In this document: positions 8,526-17,714 of the stretch, one piece after another
How positions within the stretch are numbered: position 1 is the first letter of the stretch
How the letters are laid out: each line of letters begins with the position of its first letter
From: Mesorhizobium sp. WSM3862
GTDB taxonomy: Bacteria > Pseudomonadota > Alphaproteobacteria > Rhizobiales > Rhizobiaceae
Reading direction: 5' to 3'
Assembly (NCBI RefSeq): GCF_002294985.1
Contig: NZ_NSGE01000007.1
Coordinates: forward strand, 226,971 to 290,970
Length of the DNA: 64,000 bases
Translations under genes and position numbers: made by a program
Notes under the pieces: model-generated
The model's input: only the letters and a program-made list of their open reading frames with translations
What the model was told of the DNA's origin: nothing
Database searches by the model: none

Positions 8526-8683
8526 GCGGACCACCAGGCGCGCAAAATTATTCCGGGAAGAAACGGATTTTCCCGGGCGTTCGACGCAGATCGCACGCCG
8601 AAAGGTATTTTGTTCTTTGCATTCACGACCGCGCTTGGCCAAGAATGCCCGGGGATTTCCGCAAGTTTGAGAGGGAGGCTTCG

Positions 8684-9964
8684 ATGACCCGTACGCCCGG
8701 TTTCAACACGCTCGCCGTCCATGCCGGCGCCAAGCCGGACCCGGCGACCGGCGCGCGCGCCACGCCGATCTATCAGACCACCTCCTATGTCTTCGATGAC
8801 GCCGACCACGCCGCCTCGCTGTTCGGGCTGAAGGCCTTCGGGAACATCTACACCCGCATCATGAACCCGACGCAGGCTGTTCTCGAGGAGCGTCTCGCCG
8901 CGCTCGAAGGTGGCACTGCCGCGCTGGCCGTCGCCTCCGGCCACGCCGCCCAGGTCATCGTCTTCCACAATCTGATGCGGCCGGGTGACAATTTCGTATC
9001 TGCCACAAAGCTTTATGGCGGCTCCATCAACCAATTCGGCCACGCCTTCAAGAATTATGGCTGGGAGGTTCGCTGGGCCGATACCAACGATCCATCGACC
9101 TTTGAGAGCCAAATCGACGACAACACCAGGGCGATCTTCATCGAAAGTCTCGCCAATCCGGGCGGCATCTTCGTCGACATCGAGAAGATCGGCGACATCG
9201 CTCGCAGGAACGGCCTGCCGCTGATCGTCGACAACACGCTGGCCTCGCCCTATCTCGTGCGGCCGATCGAGCATGGCGCCGACATCGTGGTGCATTCGCT
9301 GACCAAGTTCATCGGCGGCCACGGCAATTCGATCGGCGGCGCCATCGTCGACGGCGGCACCTTCGATTGGTCGAAGTCGGGCAAATACCCGATGCTGTCG
9401 GAGCCTCGCCCTGAATATGGCGGCCTCGTCCTGCACGAGACTTTCGGCAACTTCGCCTTTGCCATTGCCGCGCGCGTGCTCGGCCTGCGCGACCTCGGCC
9501 CGGCGATCTCGCCCTTCAACGCCTTCCTGATCCTGACCGGCCTGGAAACCTTGCCGCTCAGGATGCAGCGTCATTGCGACAACGCAGCGAGCGTCGCCGC
9601 CTGGCTTTCCAACCATCCGAAAGTCGCCTGGGTGAACTATCCCGGACTGCCGAGCGACAAGAACAATGCGCTGCAGAAGAAATACTCGCCGCAGGGTGCC
9701 GGCGCCGTTTTCACCTTTGGCCTCAAGGCCGGCTACGAGGCCGGCGTCAAGTTCGTCGAGGCGCTGGAACTGTTCTCGCACCTCGCCAATGTTGGCGACA
9801 CCAAGTCGCTGGTCATTCACCCGGCTTCGACCACGCACCGGCAACTGTCCGACGAGCAGAAGGTAAAGGCCGGTGCCGGCCCGGACACGGTCCGCCTGTC
9901 GATCGGCATCGAGGACGTCAACGACATCGTCGCCGACCTCGAACAGGCGCTGAGCAAGGTCTGA
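8684..9964 (+). CDS. metY: O-acetylhomoserine aminocarboxypropyltransferase (sulfhydrylase)
   Basis: PLP enzyme joining O-acetylhomoserine and sulfide to homocysteine in methionine synthesis. It has 426 residues with the Cys/Met-metabolism fold: Tyr and Arg of the NIYTRIMNPT segment (54-63), SGHAAQ (85-90), VDNTLASPY (182-190) and the PLP lysine Lys208 in HSLTKFIGGHG. The upstream ATG at 8645 adds 13 residues, but the ATG at 8684 follows GGGAGG at ideal spacing. I looked for a SAM-II riboswitch in 8530-8680 and did not recognise one. Confidence 0.92.
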   Translation: MTRTPGFNTLAVHAGAKPDPATGARATPIYQTTSYVFDDADHAASLFGLKAFGNIYTRIMNPTQAVLEERLAALEGGTAALAVASGHAAQVIVFHNLMRPGDNFVSATKLYGGSINQFGHAFKNYGWEVRWADTNDPSTFESQIDDNTRAIFIESLANPGGIFVDIEKIGDIARRNGLPLIVDNTLASPYLVRPIEHGADIVVHSLTKFIGGHGNSIGGAIVDGGTFDWSKSGKYPMLSEPRPEYGGLVLHETFGNFAFAIAARVLGLRDLGPAISPFNAFLILTGLETLPLRMQRHCDNAASVAAWLSNHPKVAWVNYPGLPSDKNNALQKKYSPQGAGAVFTFGLKAGYEAGVKFVEALELFSHLANVGDTKSLVIHPASTTHRQLSDEQKVKAGAGPDTVRLSIGIEDVNDIVADLEQALSKV

Positions 9965-9969
9965 GCGCG

Positions 9970-10314
9970 ATGTCCGCCTTTCTCGCGGTTGATCCCGAAA
10001 CTGTCGAGCCGGAGGCCGGCGCGCCGGCCCCGGACCGCTTGATCTCCGGCGATCCGAAATTCCGCACCTGGAATGTCGAGGAGCGGGACGGCAGCCTTTA
10101 TGCCGGCATCTGGGAAGCGACGCCGGGCAAGTGGCGCATCGTCTATGACGAATGGGAATTCTGCCACATCCTGTCCGGCGTCTCGGTGATCGCCGAAGAC
10201 GGCGGCGACGCGCGCACGGTCAAGGCCGGCGACAGTTTTGTGCTGCGGCCGGGTTTCAAGGGAACCTGGGAAGTGCTGGAGACGACGCGGAAGGAATATG
10301 TGATCAAGCTGTGA
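9970..10314 (+). CDS. cupin domain protein (DUF861 type)
   Basis: Small 114-residue single cupin. The core YDEWEFCHILSGVSVI (57-72) and AGDSFVLRPGFKGTWEVLE (88-106) are the two cupin motifs of the DUF861/EutQ-like family. The ATG begins 5 bp after the metY stop, so it is very likely co-transcribed with metY. Ligand and reaction are not known. Confidence 0.85.
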   Translation: MSAFLAVDPETVEPEAGAPAPDRLISGDPKFRTWNVEERDGSLYAGIWEATPGKWRIVYDEWEFCHILSGVSVIAEDGGDARTVKAGDSFVLRPGFKGTWEVLETTRKEYVIKL

Positions 10315-10332
10315 AGCGCGCTTGCCGGGCTG

Positions 10333-11040
10333 TTAGAGCAGCCGGTCGACATCCGCTCCGGAGAAACCGAATCCGGCCATCAGGTCGCGGTGCCACCGGC
10401 TTCCAAGCAGGTCGCCCAGACCGTCATCGACACGCCGCCTCAACGCGTCGTTGCCTTTAGCGACCGCAAACGCGCCGGCGGCGGGCAACCGTTCGGACGC
10501 GGGAACGTCAATGACATCGGCCAGCGCAGCCGGTCGCCGCGCGATATAGCCGCGATGCGCCATGGCAACGCTGGCATAGGCCTGCACCCTGCCGATAGCC
10601 ACCGCCTCCGCTGCCTCGGCCTGCGTGGCGAACACACTGATCCGCTCCGGCGGCACGCCATTCTCAAGGGCCGTCCGATGCTGGATCTGGTTCGATATCA
10701 CGCCAAGCCTCGCGGAAGGGTGGCCTGCAAGAGAGCGATAGCCCTCAAGGTCGAGCGGGTTGCCCTTGGCAACCATCAAGCCGTCCGGCAGCGACCAGAT
10801 CGGGCGACTGAAGTCCACCAGCTTGCTGCGCTCTTCGGAGATGAACAGGCCGGTGGTCATGTTCCAGCGGCCGTCGGCCAGTCCCGGCAGCAACTCGGCG
10901 AATTCGGTCTCGACGGGCGTGAAAGCCGTCGTTTGGGACATCGCGAAGATCTTCTCGGCCAGCATCGCGTCGCAGCCGCCGACTTTCCCGGATGCATCGG
11001 TGAAGCAGAAGGGCGGTTCCTGCAGAAAGGCGAATCTCAT
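10333..11040 (-). CDS. family 3 solute-binding domain protein without signal peptide
   Basis: Periplasmic-binding-protein fold (amino-acid type) of 235 residues: EPPFCFTDASGKVGGCD at the start is the ligand entry, LLPGLADGRWNMTTG and ISEERSKLVDFSRP are typical of family 3, and the C-terminal FAVAKGNDALRRRVD closes lobe two. Unlike most family members it shows no signal peptide or lipobox, and no permease or ATPase gene is adjacent. It may be cytoplasmic, or have lost its leader. It follows the P450 gene by 25 bp on the same strand. Confidence 0.75.
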   Translation of the reverse strand: MRFAFLQEPPFCFTDASGKVGGCDAMLAEKIFAMSQTTAFTPVETEFAELLPGLADGRWNMTTGLFISEERSKLVDFSRPIWSLPDGLMVAKGNPLDLEGYRSLAGHPSARLGVISNQIQHRTALENGVPPERISVFATQAEAAEAVAIGRVQAYASVAMAHRGYIARRPAALADVIDVPASERLPAAGAFAVAKGNDALRRRVDDGLGDLLGSRWHRDLMAGFGFSGADVDRLL

Positions 11041-11065
11041 TTTCAGATCTTCGGATTATTGCGGT

Positions 11066-12304
11066 TCAGAAGCGCACCGAGAGCGCTTCCAATCCATGAA
11101 AATGATAGGTGTCGCGGAAGCGCGGCTCTTCCGTCAGGCCTAGATCCGGCAGCCGGTCGAACAGCGTCTTCAGCGACACCTGCAACTCCAGCCTGGCCAG
11201 CGGCGCGCCGATGCAGAAGTGGATGCCGGCGCCGAACGACACGTTCTTCTGGTCGGTTCGCGCCGGGTTGAATGTGGCCGGTCCGGCGAAAGCCAGCGGG
11301 TCGTGATTGGCCATGCCGAGCAGCAGCGCCACCGTCTCGCCGGGCTTGAGCAAAATGCCCGGAGCAGCTTCCATCTCTTCATAGGCATAGCGCAGGAACA
11401 TGTGCAGCGGCGCATCGTAGCGCAGGCATTCCTCGACCGTGGCGGCATTGGCCTCCGGTGTTGCGAAGAAGCGGCGCGCATCGCCGCCCTGCGCGAGGAT
11501 CGTTCTCACGGCATTTCCGGTCTGATGCACAGTCGCTTCGTGCCCTGCGTTGAGCAGAAGGATAGCTGAGGAAACCAGCTCGTCCTCCGAGAGCTTCTGG
11601 CCGTTGTCCTGGGCCTCGATCAGCAGCGAAAGCAGATCGTCGCCGGGTCTCTTGCGCCGCTCGGCGACATAGCCGCGCAGGAACGCCGCGAAATCGCGCG
11701 CGGCGCGGTTGGCCGTCTCCTCGGTCTCGCGCGTGCGGCCGTGCATGTACATGGCGACCGTCTGATGCGACCAGTCGAGCAGTTGCGGCCCCATCTCGAC
11801 CGGAACGCCGAGCATCTCGGCGATGATGGTGATCGGCAAGGGCGAGGCGTAACCGGGCAGAAGATCGACGGAGCCCGGCTCGAAGCGGTCGATCAGCTCA
11901 TTGGCCAGAGCGTCGATGCGCGGCCTCAGTCGCTCGACCTGGCGCGAGACAAAGGCTCGATTGACCAAAGTTCTCAGCCTAGTATGCACCGGCGGCTCGA
12001 GCTCAAGCATCGAATTGGCTTCGATGGCGTCGAAGGCTGTCAGGTGCGAACGGTCGTCGCCAACCCCGCGGCTGTCGGGAATGCCGGCCGGGTTCTGGCG
12101 GCCGAAGCGACGATCGCGAAGCAGGCGGTTGACGTCGTCGAAGCCGCCGAAACACCAAAAACCGTAATTCTCCCAGAAGAAGGCGTTCGAAGCGCCGTGC
12201 AAGAAGGCGTAGGCCTCATACGGGTTCTGCACAAAGGCAGGTTCATGCGGGTCGAGGCGCAGGCGGCGGCTGACGGGATCGAACGTGAGATAGGGTGGCA
12301 TCAT
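11066..12304 (-). CDS. cytochrome P450
   Basis: Haem monooxygenase of 412 residues. Key parts: I-helix LLNAGHEATVHQTGN, ExxR motif in EECLRYDAP, and haem loop FGAGIHFCIGAPLARLE with ligand Cys364. The position after the I-helix Glu is Ala rather than the frequent Thr. The long open frame continues upstream to 13180 only as a shadow of the next gene; the ATG pair at 12304/12301 gives the normal family length, though its ribosome site is weak. No ferredoxin or reductase gene is adjacent, so redox partners must come from elsewhere. Substrate unknown. Confidence 0.9.
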   Translation of the reverse strand: MMPPYLTFDPVSRRLRLDPHEPAFVQNPYEAYAFLHGASNAFFWENYGFWCFGGFDDVNRLLRDRRFGRQNPAGIPDSRGVGDDRSHLTAFDAIEANSMLELEPPVHTRLRTLVNRAFVSRQVERLRPRIDALANELIDRFEPGSVDLLPGYASPLPITIIAEMLGVPVEMGPQLLDWSHQTVAMYMHGRTRETEETANRAARDFAAFLRGYVAERRKRPGDDLLSLLIEAQDNGQKLSEDELVSSAILLLNAGHEATVHQTGNAVRTILAQGGDARRFFATPEANAATVEECLRYDAPLHMFLRYAYEEMEAAPGILLKPGETVALLLGMANHDPLAFAGPATFNPARTDQKNVSFGAGIHFCIGAPLARLELQVSLKTLFDRLPDLGLTEEPRFRDTYHFHGLEALSVRF

Positions 12305-12435
12305 GTTCGACCAATAGCGCGCCTTGCCGGCCCGATGCCATACCGCATCGCCGAGCCGGTCGTGCCGATATATTGAGCCAGGCTGGCCGCTGGAGAGGAA
12401 GAGCGGGTGGCGCGCCATGGCTCCGGCGGAGCGCT

Positions 12436-13158
12436 TCAGCGTCCCGTTTTCAGGATACCGGCCACCTTGGTGGCGATCGCGGCATCGAGCGCCTGCCAGT
12501 TCCCGAGCAACTCGCGCGGGAAGCGGTAGGTGAGGCTGAGATCGTCGCCGACCTGGATGTCGCGCTCGCAGGGGGCCAGCGAATCCTCGGCAGTTGGGCC
12601 GCTCAGGCAGCGGGCGACGAACGGGTCTTTGCCGGGGCGCTCGGCGACCGCCAGGACCTCGTTGAGATAGCCCGATTTCTCGGTGAAGCCGTAGAGCCTT
12701 GTACCGCCCGGGCCGGGCGTGCCCGGCGTGACGATCAGGGCGCTGTAGATTGGGGCGAAACGGCCGCTCATGTCGCGCGACATCATCCGCGGCTCGAATG
12801 ACAGGAAGATGATCTTCCTGGTCGTGACGTGGTTGAAGTCGTCGCGCGCGGCGGTGCTGTAGCCGTCCATTTCGGGATAGCGCAGATAAAGGTCGAAGCG
12901 CGAGGCGATGCCGTCGCGCCTGGCCTGGTCGAAGCGGATGAAGTTGGCCGGCACACTGATCACATTGTTGCCCATGACGACCTGGCGCACGGTCGTGTCG
13001 TCGGTATAGCCGGCCATGGCGATCGACCGGCCGAGCCATTTGCCGCCGAGACTGATAGCCACTGAAAGCAGGGCGAGCGCCGCGAAGACGTAGAAGACCC
13101 GCTTCATCAAGGTCGAGTCGACAACCTCGAATTCCTCCGCGGCGGCTGCCTCTCTCAT
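12436..13158 (-). CDS. membrane-anchored protein of unknown function
   Basis: A 240-residue protein with one N-terminal membrane helix (about 19-38, KRVFYVFAALALLSVAI) after an acidic cytoplasmic stub, and a soluble, probably periplasmic domain containing two cysteines (in FVARCLSG and LAPCERD) that may pair. I do not recognise the family. It lies upstream of the P450 on the same strand with a 131-bp gap. Confidence 0.75.
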   Translation of the reverse strand: MREAAAAEEFEVVDSTLMKRVFYVFAALALLSVAISLGGKWLGRSIAMAGYTDDTTVRQVVMGNNVISVPANFIRFDQARRDGIASRFDLYLRYPEMDGYSTAARDDFNHVTTRKIIFLSFEPRMMSRDMSGRFAPIYSALIVTPGTPGPGGTRLYGFTEKSGYLNEVLAVAERPGKDPFVARCLSGPTAEDSLAPCERDIQVGDDLSLTYRFPRELLGNWQALDAAIATKVAGILKTGR

Positions 13159-13267
13159 CGCGATTCCCCGATCCGCTCACCTGTCCTCAGGTGGCACAAC
13201 TGGCGCGGCATGGCTCTTGCAGCGCGTCGGCACGACTGTGCGGTCTCATGGTAAACGGTTGGTAAAG

Positions 13268-13612
13268 ATGGATCTCATGCTGCTCCCTCTCTACGCTTTT
13301 GCGGTCGGCCTGACGGCTTGCGGCCTCGCCGGCTCGGCGATGGAAATCGTCTGCGGCCGCCGGCTGGCCTTCGCCGATCCCTATGTCACGCCTGCCCATA
13401 TTGTGCGCTCGCTCGCGGTGACCGCCTGCGCCGGCCCGTTCATGCTCACCAATGATGCTCTGGCTGCGCGGCGCGAGGGGCGCATCGGCACGCTTGCGCT
13501 GCTTTCCTGCGGCTGCACGGCGATTGCGTGGGCACTGGCGCTCGGCATCGTGCTGATCACCATTGCTTCCTGGGCAACGGGTCTCCTAAGCTCCGCCGAA
13601 TTCTCGGCTTGA
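13268..13612 (+). CDS. small integral membrane protein of unknown function
   Basis: The 114 residues are mostly hydrophobic, with probable membrane helices near 4-26, 47-64 and 78-102. I do not recognise the family. The ATG at 13268 follows GGTAAAG; an ATG at 13277 is an alternative. A longer frame from 13217 has a basic, non-hydrophobic extension and is less likely. It ends 17 bp before the gamma-carbonic anhydrase gene, so the two probably form an operon. Confidence 0.72.
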   Translation: MDLMLLPLYAFAVGLTACGLAGSAMEIVCGRRLAFADPYVTPAHIVRSLAVTACAGPFMLTNDALAARREGRIGTLALLSCGCTAIAWALALGIVLITIASWATGLLSSAEFSA

Positions 13613-13629
13613 GACGAATCGGAGAAAAG

Positions 13630-14157
13630 ATGCCGATCTATGCGATCGACGGGAAGGCGCCCCGGTTCGAGGACGCCGAAACCAATTGGGTGGCGCCCGA
13701 TGCCACGCTGATCGGCGATATCGCGATAGGCCGCAATGCCGGCTTCTGGTTCGGCGTCGTCATCCGCGGCGACGGTGAACCGATCACCATCGGCGCCGAC
13801 ACCAATGTGCAGGAACATTCGGTCATGCACACCGATCCGGGCTATCCGCTCAGCATCGGGCAGGGCTGCACGATCGGTCATCGCGCCCTGCTGCATGGCT
13901 GCACGGTCGGCGACAACAGCCTGATCGGCATGGGCGCCATCGTGCTCAACGGCGCGAGGATCGGCAAGAATTCGCTGGTCGGCGCCGGCGCTTTGGTGAC
14001 GGAAAACAAGGTTTTCCCGGACAATTCGCTGATCGTCGGCTCGCCCGCCAAGGTGATAAGGGTGCTGGATGACGCGGCAATCGAGAGGCTGCGGGTCTCG
14101 GCCGCGCACTATGTCGCCAACGGCAGGCGCTTCAAGGCCGGATTGAAGGATCTGTGA
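13630..14157 (+). CDS. gamma-class carbonic anhydrase family protein
   Basis: Left-handed beta-helix hexapeptide-repeat protein of 175 residues. Imperfect hexapeptides run through most of the chain. The three expected metal-binding histidines are visible as His67 (SVMHTD), His84 and His89 (IGHRALLHG). Close to E. coli YrdA/PaaY; many members show weak or no carbonic anhydrase activity, so hydration of CO2 is a family-based guess. AGAAAAG precedes the ATG. Confidence 0.88.
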   Translation: MPIYAIDGKAPRFEDAETNWVAPDATLIGDIAIGRNAGFWFGVVIRGDGEPITIGADTNVQEHSVMHTDPGYPLSIGQGCTIGHRALLHGCTVGDNSLIGMGAIVLNGARIGKNSLVGAGALVTENKVFPDNSLIVGSPAKVIRVLDDAAIERLRVSAAHYVANGRRFKAGLKDL

Positions 14158-14189
14158 CAGCGGTTCAGTCCGCCGCTTCGCCCGCGACC

Positions 14190-14741
14190 TTATTGACTGC
14201 GTCGGGACATTGCCTGACGCAGCAGCAACGCCCCCGCTTCGAAACCGGCGCGGTCTGCACCTTCCAGGGCGGTTTCACAATCATCGATGCGCGTCCTGAG
14301 CGACGGATCCGCGCCCGACGCCAGCAGCAGGCGGATTGCCTCGGCGTCGCGCTGCGCCACGGCGTAATGCAGAGGCGTCCAGTCGTTGACCCCGCGCATG
14401 TTCGGGTCGGCGCCCTGCTCGAGCAGGATCTGGATAAGCTGCAGCCTGTCCGATCGCTCGGTGGATAGCGCGGCGATGATCGACGGGAAGCCGGCGGGAT
14501 CCTCGTAATTCGGATTCGAGCCTGCATCAAGCAGCGTGGCGATGAAGCCGGTCGGGCTCCAATAGATCGCGTATTCCAACGGATGGCCGAGGCCGAGCTC
14601 GAACGGCATCCTCTCGTCGTACCATCGCGCGGAGCTGCCGAGCGCCTTGCCAAGCCCATCGAAATCGCCGGCCTTGAAGGCGTCGTCTATTGCCTGGAAC
14701 AGCTTGGCGCGCTCGCACCGTTCGTCCGGGATTTCCAGCAT
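14190..14741 (-). CDS. ankyrin-repeat protein
   Basis: A 183-residue soluble protein with about three ankyrin repeats. The clearest is DWTPLHYAVAQRDAEAIRLLL followed by ASGADPSLR; another is at LIQILLEQGADPNMRG, and a degenerate one around LLDAGSNPNYEDPAGFPSI. No signal peptide. It probably mediates protein binding; partner unknown. It is convergent with the carbonic anhydrase gene, 32 bp apart. Confidence 0.85.
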   Translation of the reverse strand: MLEIPDERCERAKLFQAIDDAFKAGDFDGLGKALGSSARWYDERMPFELGLGHPLEYAIYWSPTGFIATLLDAGSNPNYEDPAGFPSIIAALSTERSDRLQLIQILLEQGADPNMRGVNDWTPLHYAVAQRDAEAIRLLLASGADPSLRTRIDDCETALEGADRAGFEAGALLLRQAMSRRSQ

Positions 14742-14811
14742 CGCCGTCCATCCAAAAATAAACGGCCATATTGCTCCGGTCTGCCGTTACGAGAAAGGCC
14801 CGCAGGCGGCG

Positions 14812-14850
14812 GCAAAAAAAGCGGAGCCGGCCCGGGGACAGGGCCGGCTC
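14812..14850 (-). terminator. terminator of the BTLCP peptidase gene
   Basis: A perfect 10-bp stem, GAGCCGGCCC (14824-14833) with GGGCCGGCTC (14841-14850), 7-base loop, followed on the minus strand by seven T. Confidence 0.9.
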
Positions 14851-14997
14851 CTAAAACCCGGTCGTTGGGGACGGGGAGGGTGGGGACTCGACCGGGCTTT
14901 TTCCAGGCACGCCGTATGAATGCGGCGTGCTTAATCTCTTCGTGTGTGCCGTTGCCCCAAAAGCCCTGCGCATCTTGGGGCAGCATGCATTGGGATC

Positions 14998-15603
14998 CTA
15001 GCGGACGCTGGCGACCGCGTCCTCGCGGCCGTCGTTGATCGAAACCCAAACGCCTGAATTCTCTGTCGATTGACGTTTGAGGTAGGTGTAGATCGTGTCG
15101 TTCCAGGCGAGCACTTTCGGCTCGAGATTGTCGAGGATGAACTCGCCGAGGCTGGTGCGCACCGTCAGCACCGCGTGGCCGTCGCCGTTCGGCTGGCGCA
15201 CGACCGTCATCAAAAGGTCGCCGGCGGGGACACCGGCGGCCATTAATTCGCGGCGCTTCTCCAACGCGTAGTCCTCGCAGTCGCCGAAACCATTGTCGGG
15301 ATAGGCCCAGTATTCCTCGACCCCGTAGATCTCCATATCGGTACGCGGCTTGACGCGGGTGTTGACCGAATTGTTGACCTTGATCATCGTCGCCCACAGC
15401 TTGCGGGTCAGTTCGACAGGAGACCCATTCGGCGTCGTCTCATTGCATTCGATGGGGATACGTTGGCAGAGTTCATAATGGCCGACGGGCTGGGTGGTGC
15501 GGCCACCCGTATGCATGAACAGCGGTCCCGCGCTTGCCGTGCCCCAGGCGGAAAGCTGCATCGCCATTGCCAAGAGCAACAGCTTGCCCCTCGTCATTTT
15601 CAT
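14998..15603 (-). CDS. transglutaminase-like cysteine peptidase (BTLCP, DUF920)
   Basis: Exported bacterial transglutaminase-like protein of 201 residues with a signal peptide (hydrophobic 8-24, cut after GTASA). The catalytic triad is visible as Cys109 in GDCEDYALEKR, His143 in DGHAVLTV and Asp158 in ILDNL. Relatives such as LapG cut surface adhesins under c-di-GMP control, though this shorter family usually lacks a clear partner. The ATG at 15603 follows GGGGAG at 9 bases; the frame's earlier start at 15660 would bury the signal peptide. A terminator follows the gene. Confidence 0.87.
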   Translation of the reverse strand: MKMTRGKLLLLAMAMQLSAWGTASAGPLFMHTGGRTTQPVGHYELCQRIPIECNETTPNGSPVELTRKLWATMIKVNNSVNTRVKPRTDMEIYGVEEYWAYPDNGFGDCEDYALEKRRELMAAGVPAGDLLMTVVRQPNGDGHAVLTVRTSLGEFILDNLEPKVLAWNDTIYTYLKRQSTENSGVWVSINDGREDAVASVR

Positions 15604-15818
15604 TATGGTAGTCTCCCCGTTTGAGAGAGACTGTCCCACGTTGGGATTTATTTGACGCAAAAACCGGAAGTAGAGATTGAGTAAAACGCCCGTAGATTAA
15701 ATATAAAATTTGAACTATCTCGACTGCGGATTGTTGAGAATTTAAACCGGCCGCCGCACCCGGATCACGTGGCGTCTCGACATGCCGCCCGGCTGCTAGA
15801 AGGCCCTGATCCGGCCAA

Positions 15819-15845
15819 CAAAAAACCGGCCGCTGGAGGCCGGTT
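15819..15845 (-). terminator. terminator of the PilZ gene
   Basis: AACCGGCC (15824-15831) pairs with GGCCGGTT (15838-15845); the minus strand continues in a T-run. It lies 25 bp past the PilZ stop. Confidence 0.85.
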
Positions 15846-15869
15846 GGATGCATGTCCGCATCTAAGCGG

Positions 15870-16484
15870 TCAGGACCGCGGCGCGTTGAATTCCGAATCC
15901 AAGGTTTCCGGCCGCTGGATGACGGCGAACTCAATGGCGACGCCGTCCTCGAAGTGACGCACGACCTGGCCGCGCATCGTTCCCAGCATGACCTGCACGC
16001 CGATTGCTGGTTTGACATCGATCTCGATCGCCGCGCCCGAGAGCGACAGGTCGATGATGCGGCACTGATACTGTCGCCCGTCGGTGAGCTGCAGCACGCT
16101 CATCGGATTGCGCGGCGCGACGCGCTCGTGGCGGCGGTCTTCCGGCAGGTCGAGCTCATGCTTGTTCGCAAGCCAGGTGAGCTGCGCGGCGAGCTTGTCC
16201 TTCTTGCGGTCCGAAGCGATGACGGTCATGGCGAAACCGTCCTGCGAGGTGCGCGTCACGATGCCTTCGATGCGACCGATGTGATCGATATAGGCAATGA
16301 CCTTTTCCCCCGGCATGCCGACGCGATCGGTGCGCAAGGCGACATTGCCTGGCGACATGTCTATCACCTGGCACGCGTGTTCCGTGCGGTCCTCCAGCAT
16401 GAAGCGTCCGTAGATTTTCACCCGGACACGCTGAAAATTGCGCCGCTCCACACGGGACGGCGCAAATTCCGCCGCTGACCTCAT
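15870..16484 (-). CDS. double PilZ-domain protein
   Basis: A 204-residue cytoplasmic protein made of two PilZ-like domains. The first (about 13-95) starts ERRNFQRVRV and has VIDMSPGNVAL; the second (about 116-200) starts DRRHERVAPR and has IIDLSLSGAAIEID. The second keeps both halves of the c-di-GMP motif (RxxR-like and D/NxSxxG), the first has the glycine displaced (SPGN). It probably senses c-di-GMP; output unknown. It is preceded by the PAS protein gene and followed by its own terminator. Confidence 0.85.
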   Translation of the reverse strand: MRSAAEFAPSRVERRNFQRVRVKIYGRFMLEDRTEHACQVIDMSPGNVALRTDRVGMPGEKVIAYIDHIGRIEGIVTRTSQDGFAMTVIASDRKKDKLAAQLTWLANKHELDLPEDRRHERVAPRNPMSVLQLTDGRQYQCRIIDLSLSGAAIEIDVKPAIGVQVMLGTMRGQVVRHFEDGVAIEFAVIQRPETLDSEFNAPRS

Positions 16485-16654
16485 GACTGCCTACACCCCG
16501 TTGGCATTCCGCGCGACGTGCGAGGAATTTCACCGGAAAAGCTACAGCAAAGCAGGTTAACAAACGGGAAAAAGCCGGCCCAAATGGGCTGGGGGCGGCC
16601 CCGCACGCAAGGCAAAGGCCTGGACCAGATCGGGGCAAAATCTCGCGATCCGCT

Positions 16655-17299
16655 CTACTCGTTGCGCCCGCCGTCGAAGACGACGAGATGCCGTATCCGG
16701 CGTACGCGGCCGAGCGCCGAAATGGTCTCGGGCGCGTCGAACTCCGTCGGCACGAGCGACGGAACATCGATCGCCGGCCGGTTCTTCAGGAACATCGGGT
16801 CCTTGTCGGGATCGATGACCCGGATCGCGTCGATCAGGGCGTCGGCGAGCGGGTCGGCACCAAGCCAGAACGGCCGATCCGCGGCGCTGACGATGCCGAG
16901 GCAGCGAGGGCTCTCGACGCCGCCATCGAGCGGCAGCGCCAGCAGCTCGAACTTGCTGGAACGACCGTTTCGGCTGAATCCTTCATAGGTCAGAAGCAGC
17001 ACCGACTTCTGATCGAAGACGCCGTGGATAAGACGCGACATAAGCCGCTGGTCCTTCTCGCGCCAGAGCGAGGGGAAGGAAAACCCTTTGAGCTCGCGGC
17101 CGTAATAGGCGCAGAGCCTGGTGCCGGCCAGCCGGAACACGGCTTCGGCGCGTGTGTCGCGCTCCAGGATGAATGTATCGGCCAGGAGCGTCTTGATGTC
17201 CGCCGGCTCCACTTCCGAGCGTTTCGGAGCCGGGCGGCCATCACGCAGCCGGTTCCAATATTGGAACAGCGCGATTGATCCGTTCTGATTCATTTCCAT
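16655..17299 (-). CDS. PAS_5-type PAS domain protein
   Basis: A 214-residue protein matching the alphaproteobacterial single-PAS family (PAS_5). Recognisable parts are YWNRLRDGRPAPKRSEVEP at 14-32, FRLAGTRLCAYYGRELKG and LALPLDGG. No kinase, GGDEF or HTH domain is attached, so it is probably a small sensor acting through partners. Upstream of the double PilZ gene on the same strand with a 170-bp gap. Confidence 0.8.
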   Translation of the reverse strand: MEMNQNGSIALFQYWNRLRDGRPAPKRSEVEPADIKTLLADTFILERDTRAEAVFRLAGTRLCAYYGRELKGFSFPSLWREKDQRLMSRLIHGVFDQKSVLLLTYEGFSRNGRSSKFELLALPLDGGVESPRCLGIVSAADRPFWLGADPLADALIDAIRVIDPDKDPMFLKNRPAIDVPSLVPTEFDAPETISALGRVRRIRHLVVFDGGRNE

Positions 17300-17714
17300 T
17301 CCGCTCCGGCAATCTGTCTTTCTTGTTGTCCCATCGGCGAACAGACAGGGCGCCCTCCGATGACTTTCATGCGGTGCGGAGCAGGATGCGTGCCAGCATC
17401 GTTAACGTTTGTTCACGTCTCGGGGCCGTTAAGGTTAACAAGTGGTTTACGTTGCACGCCGACGGGGCCTGTGGCACATCAAAAACCACTCCAAAACGGT
17501 CGTTTCAGCAGCGATCGGCAACACTTCAGTCAGTTTTCGGGGAGCAGGGGACTCGACCGGCCGTTCAGGGAAACCTGGACGGCTTTCTTTTGATTCGCGT
17601 CGCCGATCCAGGCCCTATCCGATTCAGCTTGGGGCGATTCGCGATTTGTGATTCGATCAGGCGTGAACTACATGCTCGGCCGAAATCGAGTCTCCAGCCA
17701 GCTGCGAAGAGGCC
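17300..17714. other. intergenic, no gene seen
   Basis: Divergent region between the PAS and rhomboid genes. An open plus frame of 147 codons crosses it, but its composition and lack of a ribosome site argue against a gene. It includes a GTTAAGGTTAAC palindrome-like stretch near 17428-17439; no firm promoter call. Confidence 0.5.

Noticed and set aside
8530..8683. SAM-II riboswitch before metY
   Set aside because: Expected in this order, but I could not match the conserved pseudoknot segments.
8198..9844. 548-codon frame opposite metY
   Set aside because: Shadow of metY and the CoA-binding gene.
11066..13180. 704-codon frame as one P450 fusion
   Set aside because: The first 290 codons are an out-of-frame reading of the membrane protein gene at 12436-13158; only the last 412 are P450.
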